Position numbers and translations under genes: made by a program. A stretch of 64,000 nucleotides of DNA. Origin: Vagococcus hydrophili. Its GTDB lineage: Bacteria > Bacillota > Bacilli > Lactobacillales > Vagococcaceae. A model generated the notes under the pieces. That model was not told the origin of the DNA. It did not search any database and worked only from the letters and a program-made list of their open reading frames with translations. The stretch is taken from positions 62,001 to 126,000 of the forward strand of contig NZ_CP049887.1 of NCBI RefSeq assembly GCF_011304195.1, written 5' to 3'. Below, one piece after another: positions 8,839-17,588 of the stretch (positions are counted from its first letter, which is position 1; the number at the start of each line of letters is the position of its first letter).

Positions 8839-8867
8839 AATATAACATACTAAAAAATGTACGTCAA
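8839..8867 (-). promoter_or_regulatory. Promoter of the ABC-F leader transcript
   Basis: Minus-strand -35 TTGACG (8862-8867) and -10 TATATT (8839-8844) with a 17-base spacer. Transcription should begin near 8832, giving about 300 bases of untranslated leader before the ABC-F start. The rest of the divergent intergenic region up to the yitT start contains only a small hairpin (GGTTGA/TCAACC, 8899-8914) and the yitT ribosome-binding site GGGGAGG. Confidence 0.75.
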
Positions 8868-8952
8868 ACATGAAATTTTTCAAAAAATAGTTTTCATCGG
8901 TTGATAAGTCAACCTAAATGCGTTAACATGACTTCTTGGGGAGGAATTTATT

Positions 8953-9816
8953 ATGATAATACAAAAATTAAATAGTGTGTTTGGTAAAAAAATTGTTGAA
9001 ATGTTCTTAATTACTCTTGGTTCTTTTGTTGTCTCTTTAGGATTTAACGCCTTTTTATTTCCTAATCGAATTGTTTCTGGAGGAATTAACGGTTTAACGA
9101 TTATTCTTTTTGAAACCTTACATTGGTCTCCAAGTATTGTTTTGTATTCTGTTAATATTGTCTTACTCTTTCTTTGTTTCTTTATTTTAGGCAAGGAAGT
9201 TTTCATGAAAAGTGTCCTAGGTAGCTTACTGGTTCCTTTATTTGTTTCTTTATTACATGACATGGAACCTGCAACAACAGACCCTATTTTAGCTTCGATC
9301 TTTGGTGGAGTAACTATCGGGATTGGTGTTGGTCTTGTTTTCTTAGGAAATGGTTCAACTGGTGGGACAACATTAATCGCTAAAATTATTCAGAAATATA
9401 CACAATTAAAACTTGGTCTTTTAACAGGACTTTGTGATGGTTTAGTTATTTTAAGTGCTCTTTTTGTTTTTGATATTCAACGCGTTTTATATGCGATGAT
9501 TGCTTTATATTTAACAGCTCGTGTGATTGATATGGTTCAAGTAGGACCTGATTTATCAAAAAATCTATTTATCATCTCACCTAAATTTGAAGAAATCCGT
9601 GAAGCCCTTCTTCATCAACAACAAACTGGTGTGACTTATTTACCAGTTGAAGGCGGACATCGTTTAGATCAGAAAAAAATGATTATGACGGTTATTCGTG
9701 ACAATGACTACACAAAAATTAAACAAGCCATTTTAGAAATTGACCCAGAAGCTTTTATGGTTATTTCAAGTGCTAATGAAGTTTACGGTAAAGGCTTTAC
9801 TTTATTCAGAGATTAA
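8953..9816 (+). CDS. YitT family membrane protein
   Basis: 287-residue polytopic membrane protein of the YitT/DUF161 family. About five or six hydrophobic helices occupy residues 15-190, including the conserved PNRIVSGGINGL and GNGSTGGTTLIAKI. A soluble DUF2179 domain (about 215-287) contains KKMIMTVIRDNDYTKIKQAI, ending with GF. Function is not established; transporter or ligand-gated roles have been proposed for the family. The start is fixed by GGGGAGG. Transcribed divergently from the ABC-F gene and ended by a bidirectional terminator. Confidence 0.92.
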   Translation: MIIQKLNSVFGKKIVEMFLITLGSFVVSLGFNAFLFPNRIVSGGINGLTIILFETLHWSPSIVLYSVNIVLLFLCFFILGKEVFMKSVLGSLLVPLFVSLLHDMEPATTDPILASIFGGVTIGIGVGLVFLGNGSTGGTTLIAKIIQKYTQLKLGLLTGLCDGLVILSALFVFDIQRVLYAMIALYLTARVIDMVQVGPDLSKNLFIISPKFEEIREALLHQQQTGVTYLPVEGGHRLDQKKMIMTVIRDNDYTKIKQAILEIDPEAFMVISSANEVYGKGFTLFRD

Positions 9817-9826
9817 ACATTAATAA

Positions 9827-9868
9827 AAATAGGTTCTTACCCAAGATTATTTGGATAAGAACCTATTT
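9827..9868. terminator. Bidirectional terminator between yitT and the P-type ATPase
   Basis: Perfect 13-bp stem AAATAGGTTCTTA / TAAGAACCTATTT with a T7 run on the plus strand and an A run on the other side. Confidence 0.9.
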
Positions 9869-9873
9869 TTTTG

Positions 9874-12237
9874 CTATTTTAAAAATTTTATTTTTCCTTT
9901 TAGTTCTAAATTCAATAGATAATGAAATATTTTTTTAAGTCCGTAAAAGACAAAAGGCACAGCAATCATTAACGGCACGTAAACCACCATTAAATGGAAA
10001 TCAAAAATATTAACCAATGAAAAAATATTGGCAAAGAAGATAAATATTACTAAAAAAATTGCTGCTAGTGAACCTATTAAAGCATAAATTTTCCAGCTTA
10101 GAGGTTTTGCAATATAGTGAAGAGCGATGAAACAAACCATACCTGTTAACCAAACTGTTACTGTTGATTTTTCATCGTAACTCCAATTAAGCATGTTCCC
10201 TATTATCTCAATAGCAAGAGAAAAGACCACCACACTAAATCCACTAGATAAAGCTGGTTCAAAGACATTTCTTAAAAACTTCCCTTTAATCGGTGCTGTG
10301 TTAGGACGTAACGCCAAGAAGAATGACGGAATACCAACAGTCAATGAGCTAATCGGACTTAACTGAATAGGTTGGAAAGGATAATTGGATGCTAAGAAAA
10401 TAAATAGCACCGCTAATACCATGGAATAAACCGTCTTCGTTAAATAAAGTGAGGCGACTCGTTGAATATTATTAATCACTTTTCGACCTTCTAACACCAC
10501 ACCTACCATAGAATCAAAATTAGAATCGAGTAACACAAAATCCGCAATTCCTTTCGCTGCGTCACTCCCATTCGACATCACAATACTACAATCTGCTTTT
10601 TTAAGGGCTAAGATATCATTAACTCCGTCACCTGTCATTCCAACGACATGATCCTCTGCTTGAAGAGCATCGACTAATAAACGTTTTTGTTCTGGTGAGA
10701 CACGTCCAAAAATTCGGTACTCTTTTATTAACTCAGGTATATCTTCATCCTTCACTTGACTCATATCAATTTTTTTATCAGGGTTTGAGACACCTGCTCG
10801 TTTAGCAATTTGGGACACAGTTTCTGGGTGATCTCCTGAAATAATACAAATATCTACTTCTTGTTCTTTGAAGTATTGAAGCGTTTGTGGTGCCTCTGGT
10901 CTAATCTCATCTTCCAAATAAATGAAACCAAGTAAAGTTAAGTCTTCAGGTAATTGTGTACCTGTTATGAGAGTATCACTTTTTGCCACTGCAATAATCC
11001 GTAACCCGTGAGCCATGGCTTCTTTCATTTTATCGATTTGAGCCTGTTCAAACGTTTGAAATAAATACTCAGGGGCTCCCATGTAATAGCTACCTTCACC
11101 TTCAAATGAGATGGCACTCCATTTTCTTGCAGATGAAAAAGGGATTTGTTTAGCCATTTTTAGATTTGTACTCCGTTGATTAAAGTAGGTCATCAACGCT
11201 TGTCCTGTGGCATTATCTTCATCTAACCCATGGATCATTGACGCAACTAACTCATCAAAATCATAATCAGTCCAATTAACGTCTGCAAAAGGTTCGCTTT
11301 CAACAACTTTTAATTTACCACTCGTTAAAGTGCCTGTTTTATCCAAACAAAGAACATCCACTCTTGCAAGAGTTTCGATTGAGCCCATGGTTTGAACCAG
11401 AACATTTTGTTTGCTTAATTTAACCACTCCAACTGCTAAAGCGACTGAAGTTAATAAAACTAATCCTTCTGGAATCATCCCAATAACAGCTGCCGTACTT
11501 CCTAAAATAGCTTTATCAATATGAACACCGCTCGCAATACTCGTCGTTAAAAGAATGGCACCCACTGGAATAATTACAAAAGTTAAAATGCGAATTAATT
11601 TTTTCATCATAATGATTAACTCACTGTAAATTCCTTTGGTTTGCTTAGCTTCCATTGTTAATTTGTATGTATAACTTTCTTCTCCCACTTTGGTTGCTTG
11701 CATTACAGCATTACCACTCACCACAAAGCTACCTGAAAAGACCTCAGAACCATTTATCTTCTCAACAGGATCAGATTCACCTGTTAATTGAGATTCATCA
11801 CACTCAATACCTTCTGTTTCGATGATAACCCCATCAACAATAATTTGTTGCCCACGCCTAATCATAATTAAGTCATCTTTAACTACTTCGTCTTGAGGAA
11901 TTTCGACTTTTTCAAAATTTCGTATCACAACAGCCTTAGCTTGATTTAAAAGTGTTAATTTATCAATATTCTTCTTAGCTCTAATCTCCTGATAAATACC
12001 AATAAACGTATTCGTTATGATCACACCTAAAAAGAGTAAATTTTTGTAACTGCCTGTGTAGATGATAAAACCTGCAATAATTAAATTAATAAAATTAAAC
12101 AGAGTTAAACTGTTTTCAGCTAATATCTGCCTAAAATTACGCGTCGTTGTAGGAGCTGACGTGTTAGCCTCACCTCTTGCTTTTCGATTAGCTACTTCTG
12201 AACTTGTCAAACCCGGGTATTTGCTTTTATTTTCCAT
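9874..12237 (-). CDS. Cation-translocating P-type ATPase (Exp7-like)
   Basis: 787-residue membrane pump. It shows the actuator motif LTGES (near residue 153), the phosphorylation site DKTGTLTSG (near 300) and the hinge TGDGVND (near 535), with about ten membrane segments. There is no N-terminal heavy-metal domain, no CPx motif, and no PEGLPA as in calcium pumps; the M4 region reads IPEGLVLL. This resembles the streptococcal/lactococcal Exp7 group, whose ion is not safely predictable from sequence. Start ATG preceded by GAGG. A second P-type ATPase of calcium type lies 1.7 kb upstream with a regulator and an unknown gene between them. Confidence 0.88.
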   Translation of the reverse strand: MENKSKYPGLTSSEVANRKARGEANTSAPTTTRNFRQILAENSLTLFNFINLIIAGFIIYTGSYKNLLFLGVIITNTFIGIYQEIRAKKNIDKLTLLNQAKAVVIRNFEKVEIPQDEVVKDDLIMIRRGQQIIVDGVIIETEGIECDESQLTGESDPVEKINGSEVFSGSFVVSGNAVMQATKVGEESYTYKLTMEAKQTKGIYSELIIMMKKLIRILTFVIIPVGAILLTTSIASGVHIDKAILGSTAAVIGMIPEGLVLLTSVALAVGVVKLSKQNVLVQTMGSIETLARVDVLCLDKTGTLTSGKLKVVESEPFADVNWTDYDFDELVASMIHGLDEDNATGQALMTYFNQRSTNLKMAKQIPFSSARKWSAISFEGEGSYYMGAPEYLFQTFEQAQIDKMKEAMAHGLRIIAVAKSDTLITGTQLPEDLTLLGFIYLEDEIRPEAPQTLQYFKEQEVDICIISGDHPETVSQIAKRAGVSNPDKKIDMSQVKDEDIPELIKEYRIFGRVSPEQKRLLVDALQAEDHVVGMTGDGVNDILALKKADCSIVMSNGSDAAKGIADFVLLDSNFDSMVGVVLEGRKVINNIQRVASLYLTKTVYSMVLAVLFIFLASNYPFQPIQLSPISSLTVGIPSFFLALRPNTAPIKGKFLRNVFEPALSSGFSVVVFSLAIEIIGNMLNWSYDEKSTVTVWLTGMVCFIALHYIAKPLSWKIYALIGSLAAIFLVIFIFFANIFSLVNIFDFHLMVVYVPLMIAVPFVFYGLKKIFHYLLNLELKGKIKFLK

Positions 12238-12430
12238 TCACTTACCTCAATCGTTTATTTTTTTAATCATGTGTCAGTTATATATTTAAAATTTAACAAT
12301 TTTACTTTTCAATACTATAAGATTACCATTAATATTTTAAATAAAACACGTACCTAAGACCGAGTTAGCATAAATTTAAGAAAAGAGTGGATCAAAAATC
12401 GGTTTGCTCTGAGTAACTGATATTAGAAAT

Positions 12431-12462
12431 AAAAAAAGACTGACTAATTTTTTAGTCAATCT
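12431..12462 (-). terminator. Intrinsic terminator after the unknown gene
   Basis: Minus-strand stem AGATTGACTAA / TTAGTCAGTCT (one wobble) followed by seven T. The remaining gap to the ATPase start (12238-12430) is AT-rich and presumably holds its promoter; no clear consensus was seen. Confidence 0.85.
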
Positions 12463-12471
12463 CTCTAACCT

Positions 12472-12912
12472 CTATTTACCCATAACAAGTTGTGTAATAC
12501 GTTGAATACAGAATGAAATTTCATCCGTTGCTTCATCTTGTTTTGTTTCAGATGTGTTAAATTGTTCTTGGTTAACTGAAGTTTCTTCTACATTAATTGA
12601 GTCAACCATCTCTTGACATCCAAAAACATATGTCTCAAATGATTTTTCTAATTTTTTGTGAATACCAATTACTTTAACTGGTGCTTTTAACCCTTTAATT
12701 TCTGCTAACAATGTACGGTATTTATCCGTTCCACTCATGAATAATTCTTTGGTTTCTTTTAATTGTTCACTCGTTAAATCGGCTAGTTTTTTTGAATCAA
12801 TTGCTGTTCTGATTGTTTCATATGATGGGTTCATTAATTCCCCAATCTCCTCAGATGTGGTAACGATGTCATTTATTTTTTGAATATAATATCCTAAATT
12901 TGGTTTTTTCAA
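12472..12912 (-). CDS. Hypothetical protein downstream of an XRE regulator
   Basis: No family recognised. With the TTG start at 12912, supported by AGAGGG six bases upstream, it encodes 146 residues. An ATG further upstream (12948) lacks a ribosome-binding site. The protein looks soluble and helical: no signal or membrane segment, an N-terminal helix rich in charged residues, and a Gln/Thr/Ser/Asp-rich stretch near residues 110-130 that is probably a flexible loop. It follows the XRE regulator on the same strand with a 92-base gap, suggesting cotranscription. It is not part of the ATPase transcript because a terminator follows. Confidence 0.6.
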   Translation of the reverse strand: MKKPNLGYYIQKINDIVTTSEEIGELMNPSYETIRTAIDSKKLADLTSEQLKETKELFMSGTDKYRTLLAEIKGLKAPVKVIGIHKKLEKSFETYVFGCQEMVDSINVEETSVNQEQFNTSETKQDEATDEISFCIQRITQLVMGK

Positions 12913-13004
12913 AACGATCCCTCTTTCTAAATTTACTCTCTTATCCATTTTAACTTGTTTCCAAGAAAAATTAAAGCTTTCTTTAGAAAAAATAGATGAT
13001 ATCA

Positions 13005-13844
13005 TTACTTTTGTCTTAATTTGTAAGCTTCTTCGATAATACTGTATTCATTTTCAATGCTTAACAACACCTGATATGGGTCTTCAACGGGGATATCCTT
13101 TGATTTAAAATAATCAAAGATAGCACAAAAATATTTTCTTTCTTGAGACTCTCTAAAAAAAGCACGATCTAAATTAAGCTCAACTTCTTCACCATTTTTT
13201 AGTTGGAAAATTAGTAAAAAAGCCTCCCTGTCATAATACATTTGTCTCGGTCGATATGCTACAGTCGTTCCCAACCCTTGATTCCCCTGATTATTAAAGT
13301 AAATAATCATTTTTTCAATTTCACTATACGTTATTTTTTTAGTTTTTCTTATACCAAACATTCCTAAAATAGCTCTCACTAAAACAGGACTATACATACT
13401 ATTGTCAAAGTACTCTATTCCCGTTTTACTAATCGTAAAATAAGTATAATAACGTTTAAAATTAACAAATCCTGTCAGTTGAATCAAACAAATTAAAATG
13501 ATTCCTGAGAGAGCACCTAGTTGAGAATCTCTTGATGTAAAAATATCCGGTAAACTAGATATAATCATTAACAACGGAATAAACATCGAAGCAAAAAAGA
13601 CAAATTTAGATGTCAAACGATCATACTCAAACGGTAAGGGGAACTGTTCTTTTTCGAGTATCAACTCATCAAGTGACAAATCAAGCAATTCACTTAATCG
13701 AATTAAATTCTCAACACTAGGCAGAGCATCACCTCGCTCCCATTTAGAAATAGACTGCCTCGAGATATTCATTCGATTCGCTAACTCTTCTTGACTGAAT
13801 TTATTAAGTTCTCGATATTTTTTTATGTTTGAAGAAATAATCAT
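13005..13844 (-). CDS. XRE-family regulator with C-terminal membrane domain
   Basis: 279-residue protein. An N-terminal Cro/C1-type HTH (about residues 1-60) includes FSQEELANRMNISRQSISKWERG. Two hydrophobic segments (about 85-130) and a folded soluble tail follow. This one-component membrane-anchored layout is common in lactic acid bacteria, usually controlling adjacent genes; the effector is unknown. I prefer the ATG at 13844, with AGGAG 9 bases before it, although in-frame TTG and GTG codons lie just upstream. A promoter TTACAA-16-TAGAAT can be read upstream. Neighbours are the unknown gene and two P-type cation ATPases, so ion or envelope stress is a reasonable guess. Confidence 0.8.
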   Translation of the reverse strand: MIISSNIKKYRELNKFSQEELANRMNISRQSISKWERGDALPSVENLIRLSELLDLSLDELILEKEQFPLPFEYDRLTSKFVFFASMFIPLLMIISSLPDIFTSRDSQLGALSGIILICLIQLTGFVNFKRYYTYFTISKTGIEYFDNSMYSPVLVRAILGMFGIRKTKKITYSEIEKMIIYFNNQGNQGLGTTVAYRPRQMYYDREAFLLIFQLKNGEEVELNLDRAFFRESQERKYFCAIFDYFKSKDIPVEDPYQVLLSIENEYSIIEEAYKLRQK

Positions 13845-13938
13845 CTCCACCAACTCCTTTTGTTACTCTAATTCTAGCATTTTCTTCTAAAATTGTAACG
13901 AACCGTTTAGTTGCAACCTTGATATAATGGGATTTCTC

Positions 13939-13970
13939 AAAAAAAGAGACTAACGTAATTGTCAGTCTCT
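13939..13970 (-). terminator. Intrinsic terminator of the calcium ATPase gene
   Basis: Minus-strand stem AGAGACTGAC / GTTAGTCTCT followed by seven T. Confidence 0.9.
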
Positions 13971-13977
13971 CCTCTGT

Positions 13978-16647
13978 TTATACTAATGTTTTTCTTTGGA
14001 AGAATTTTACAATTTCAACAATTGGAATGATTGAAATGGATGCACCAAAGACAATTATCCATTGATGTAAATCTAAATGCGCTACTTTAAAGATGTCATT
14101 AAATCCCGGAATAACAATTGTCACTGCTAACAATGTAAAGGATAAAAGAATCGCATAGTTAAAGGTTTTATTTTTAAATAAACCGACTTTAAAGATTGAT
14201 TCATGGACCGATTTCACATTGAAGGCATGGAATAATTGAATTAAGCCTAATGTGGCATAAGCCATTGTTAGTGCATCTGCATGAATGGCTTCATAGCCTG
14301 TATGAACAGGGTATGTAATTGCCATGAAGTAGACACCTAATGTAATAGCCGCTTCAACAATTCCTTGATAGACGATACTACTAAAGACACCGCCAGAGAA
14401 TAAATCAGAGTTACGTCCGCGTGGTTTTAATTTCATAATGCCAGCTTCAACTGGTTCTAAACCTAAAGCAATGGCTGGGAAAGTATCAGTTACCACATTA
14501 ATCCATAACAAATGAACTGGCATAAGTGTGTCCCAACCAATCATTGTGGCAATGAAAAGAGTTAGAACTTCACCAAGGTTTGCAGCAAGTAAATATTGCA
14601 CTGTCTTTTGAATGTTTGAGAAGACTTTACGACCTTCTTCAACAGCAATAACAATCGTTGAAAAATTATCATCTGCTAAGACCATGTCACTGGCACCTTT
14701 AGAGACTTCGGTACCTGTAATTCCCATTCCAATACCAATATCTGCGGTTTTAAGAGCAGGGGCATCATTAACACCATCTCCCGTCATGGCAACCACTTTT
14801 CCATCTTTTTGCCAAGCTTTCACAATTCTTACTTTATGTTCTGGAGACACACGAGCATAGACTGAATATTGTTCAATTTTTTCAGCTAATTCCTCGTCAC
14901 TCATTTCATTTAGTTCGCCACCTGTAATTACAGCGTTGTGTTGCTCTTTGTTAATAATCCCTAAACGAATCGCAATCGCTTCTGCTGTATCACGATGATC
15001 TCCCGTAATCATAATCGGTCTAATGCCAGCTTCTTTTGCTACTTTAACGGCTTCTGCTGCTTCTTTTCGCTCTGGATCAATCATTCCAATAAGACCTGAG
15101 AAGATTAACTCACGTTCTACCATATCAGACTCTAAATTTTCTGGAACACTTTCTGAGATTTGATAAGCCATCGCTAAAACACGCAACGCTTGTTTAGCCA
15201 TGTTTGTATTATTGGTTAAAATAAGTTCTTGTTGCTCTTGATCCATTCGTTTAATTTCACCATGAACATCATAAAAAGAACAACGTTTTAATAACTCATC
15301 TGGTGCCCCTTTTACAGCGATTAAAAATTTGCCATCTGCTAATTTATGAACCGTTGTCATGAGTTTACGATCTGAATCAAAAGGTATTTCTGCTACACGT
15401 GGTTCTACAGTTAAGGCATCACTCACATTAAATCCACGTTCCATACCGAATTTAACCAAGGCCGTTTCAGTCGGGTCACCAATTAACGTCCCGTCGTCAG
15501 AAATTTTGGTATCGTTACAAAACGTCATAATTTTTAACGTTTGGTTGTCTAAAGGTAAGTTTTCATCTACTTCAATTGTTTCGTTATTAGAGAAAACTTC
15601 TTCTACTGTCATTTGATTTAATGTTAGTGTTCCAGTTTTATCTGAACAAATAATATCTGTACTACCTAAGGTTTCAACTGCAGGTAATTTACGAACCAAG
15701 GCATTTCGTTTGGCCATTTTTTGAGTACCTAGTGCTAAGATAATCGTGACAATCGCTGGTAAGCCTTCCGGAATAGCCGCAACTGCCAAAGAAACGGAAG
15801 TTAATAACATCTCAATCCAAGTGTGCCCACCACGTAACATGCCAATTGCAAACATAATGACACAGATTGCTAAGATGACAACAGATAAACTTTTCCCTAA
15901 TTTATTCAAGTTCTCTTTTAACGGCGTATTAGTTTCATCGGCTTGAGCCAACATGTTAGCAATTTTACCGACTTCGGTATTCATTCCAGTGCCCACAATG
16001 ACACCCACACCACGACCATACGTTACATTACTGTTCATATAGCCCATATTAAGCCGATCGCCAATCCCAATGTCAGCTTTAGCTAAAGTGGCAATATTTT
16101 TCTCCACTGGAACAGATTCACCAGTTAACGCGGCTTCCTCAATTTTTAATGAAGCTGCTTCAATTAAGCGCATATCAGCTGGAATGACATCTCCTGCCTC
16201 TAGTAACACAATATCACCTGGTACTAATTCATTACTTTTAATAACTTTGGTCGTACCATCTCGTTTCACATTGGCATTAGGTGTGGACATATCTTTTAAG
16301 GCTTCGATGGCTTCTTCAGCTTTTGCTTCTTGAATCACACCAAAGACTGCCATAATCATAACCACCACAATAATCATAATCGCTTCAATTTTATCTCCCA
16401 TCGCAAATGAGACAAGGGCTGCTGCAATCAAAACAATAATCATAAAATCTTTAAATTGATCAGCAAATTTACTTAACCAACTTTTCTTTTTACCTTCATC
16501 CAATTGGTTATGTCCGTAACTTTCTAATCTTTGATTCACTTCTGAAGTTGTTAATCCTTCACTGGATGACTCTACTTTTTCCAAAACACTTTCAATTTCC
16601 TCAGTATAAAAAGGGATTTCAAGCTGTTTTTTCTTTTCTTCTGACAT
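13978..16647 (-). CDS. Calcium-transporting P-type ATPase (SERCA/LMCA1 type)
   Basis: 889-residue P2A-type pump exporting Ca2+. An N-terminal cation-ATPase domain is followed by LTGES (near 175), the M4 calcium-site motif IPEGLPAIV (near 295), DKTGTLTLNQ (near 335), TGDGVNDAPAL (near 615), and the M6 motif NVVTDTFPAIALG, whose Asn/Asp residues match calcium site ligands. Ten membrane segments are expected. The closest characterised type is Listeria LMCA1 and B. subtilis YloB. Start supported by AGGAGG. A clear promoter is followed by a 125-base leader with terminator and antiterminator pairings, so expression is probably conditional. Confidence 0.95.
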   Translation of the reverse strand: MSEEKKKQLEIPFYTEEIESVLEKVESSSEGLTTSEVNQRLESYGHNQLDEGKKKSWLSKFADQFKDFMIIVLIAAALVSFAMGDKIEAIMIIVVVMIMAVFGVIQEAKAEEAIEALKDMSTPNANVKRDGTTKVIKSNELVPGDIVLLEAGDVIPADMRLIEAASLKIEEAALTGESVPVEKNIATLAKADIGIGDRLNMGYMNSNVTYGRGVGVIVGTGMNTEVGKIANMLAQADETNTPLKENLNKLGKSLSVVILAICVIMFAIGMLRGGHTWIEMLLTSVSLAVAAIPEGLPAIVTIILALGTQKMAKRNALVRKLPAVETLGSTDIICSDKTGTLTLNQMTVEEVFSNNETIEVDENLPLDNQTLKIMTFCNDTKISDDGTLIGDPTETALVKFGMERGFNVSDALTVEPRVAEIPFDSDRKLMTTVHKLADGKFLIAVKGAPDELLKRCSFYDVHGEIKRMDQEQQELILTNNTNMAKQALRVLAMAYQISESVPENLESDMVERELIFSGLIGMIDPERKEAAEAVKVAKEAGIRPIMITGDHRDTAEAIAIRLGIINKEQHNAVITGGELNEMSDEELAEKIEQYSVYARVSPEHKVRIVKAWQKDGKVVAMTGDGVNDAPALKTADIGIGMGITGTEVSKGASDMVLADDNFSTIVIAVEEGRKVFSNIQKTVQYLLAANLGEVLTLFIATMIGWDTLMPVHLLWINVVTDTFPAIALGLEPVEAGIMKLKPRGRNSDLFSGGVFSSIVYQGIVEAAITLGVYFMAITYPVHTGYEAIHADALTMAYATLGLIQLFHAFNVKSVHESIFKVGLFKNKTFNYAILLSFTLLAVTIVIPGFNDIFKVAHLDLHQWIIVFGASISIIPIVEIVKFFQRKTLV

Positions 16648-16683
16648 GCTATATCCTCCTAAAACTTTTTTCTAAACATCTAT

Positions 16684-16736
16684 AAAAAAAGAGACTCATG
16701 CATGCCTTAACATACATAAGTCTCACAATTTAAGGC
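16684..16736 (-). promoter_or_regulatory. Terminator/antiterminator leader of the calcium ATPase gene
   Basis: On the minus strand GAGACTTATGTATG (16711-16724) pairs over 14 bp (two wobbles) with CATGCATGAGTCTC (16691-16704), followed by seven T. This is a full intrinsic terminator inside the 5' leader. Upstream, GCCTTAA (16730-16736) is perfectly complementary to TTAAGGC (16704-16710), which lies in the terminator loop and first 3' base. That alternative pairing encloses the terminator's 5' arm and would disrupt it. The sequence does not show the yybP-ykoY (Mn2+) consensus often seen before such ATPases. Confidence 0.65.
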
Positions 16737-16778
16737 CATACCTAAAATTAAACTGATAATTTTTTCTTTGATAATGTT

Positions 16779-16807
16779 ATTATAGCACGCCCTGTTTTTC
16801 TTAACAA
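16779..16807 (-). promoter_or_regulatory. Promoter of the calcium ATPase gene
   Basis: Minus-strand -35 TTGTTA (16802-16807) and perfect -10 TATAAT (16779-16784) with a 17-base spacer, located so that the leader terminator lies downstream of the start site. Confidence 0.8.
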
Positions 16808-16812
16808 TTTTT

Positions 16813-17562
16813 TCAAGATTTTCTTTGAACTTTCCATTCATTTTCACGGACTTCTTGTTCCATACCTTGAATAAATCGTTGCTTAATGAGCGGATAATCT
16901 AAGGAAAGTGTTTCAATCATCTGTTTCATCTCTTCACGCTTTGTCTTCTTATCAACGGGGCATGGGTTAAAGATAACTGGTAGTTCCTTATTTTTAACAA
17001 AACGAATAATATCTTTTTCTTCAATATAAATCATCGGTCTAATCAAAGAAATATCTGTTTTGCTTAAGTAAGACATAGGTTCAAAACTTTCCATTCGACC
17101 ATGAAATAAAAAATTCATAAAATAGGTTTCTATGGCATCATCCAGGTGATGACCTAGAGCGACTTTCTCACAGCCCAATTCTTTGGCTCGAGAATAAAGA
17201 TAACCTCTTCTCATCTTAGCACACAAAGAACAAGGATTTTTCTCTTCTCGAATATCAAAAACAACCTTAGCGATATCTGTTTCAACGATATCTAAGTCAT
17301 ACCCTCGCGATTCCACAAATTCTTTCATGGGAGCGATATCCATCTCAAAGCCCATATCTAAACATATAGGAACCACTTCAAAATTAAACCCTAGTCGTCC
17401 TTGTTTGGATAAGGTGTCTAGGAATAGAAAAAGACTCGTGCTGTCTTTTCCTCCACTCATTCCAACAGCAACCTTTTCACCAGGTTCAATCAAACCATAA
17501 TTACTAATGGCCTTCATGATTGGGTTGTAATACGTTTGATTTTCTTTCTTTTTAAATGTCAT
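16813..17562 (-). CDS. TtcA/TilS-family PP-loop protein (tRNA thiolation type)
   Basis: 249-residue ATP pyrophosphatase-fold enzyme. The PP-loop reads GMSGGKDST (near residue 38). Internal Cys motifs (CSLC near 117, and CP in NPCPVDKK near 200) and GHHLDDAIETYFMN fit the TtcA group, which uses an iron-sulfur cluster to thiolate C32 of tRNA. Some Firmicute members lack a demonstrated function. I start at 17562, where AGAGGATG is correctly spaced. Third gene of nadE - sulfatase-type transferase - this gene, with a 26-base gap. Confidence 0.82.
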   Translation of the reverse strand: MTFKKKENQTYYNPIMKAISNYGLIEPGEKVAVGMSGGKDSTSLFLFLDTLSKQGRLGFNFEVVPICLDMGFEMDIAPMKEFVESRGYDLDIVETDIAKVVFDIREEKNPCSLCAKMRRGYLYSRAKELGCEKVALGHHLDDAIETYFMNFLFHGRMESFEPMSYLSKTDISLIRPMIYIEEKDIIRFVKNKELPVIFNPCPVDKKTKREEMKQMIETLSLDYPLIKQRFIQGMEQEVRENEWKVQRKS

Positions 17563-17588
17563 AATCATCCTCTTAAATTCTTTTCAAT

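Noticed and set aside
8529-8870. T-box leader upstream of the ABC-F gene
   Set aside because: No T-box bulge sequence or specifier-loop pattern; the gene is not a tRNA ligase or amino acid gene.
8880-9263. 127-codon minus-strand frame opposite yitT
   Set aside because: Lysine/threonine-rich shadow of the yitT coding strand; yitT has a clear ribosome-binding site and family match.
16647-16800. yybP-ykoY (Mn2+) riboswitch before the calcium ATPase
   Set aside because: Checked because such ATPases often carry it; the conserved cores are absent and the leader is too short.
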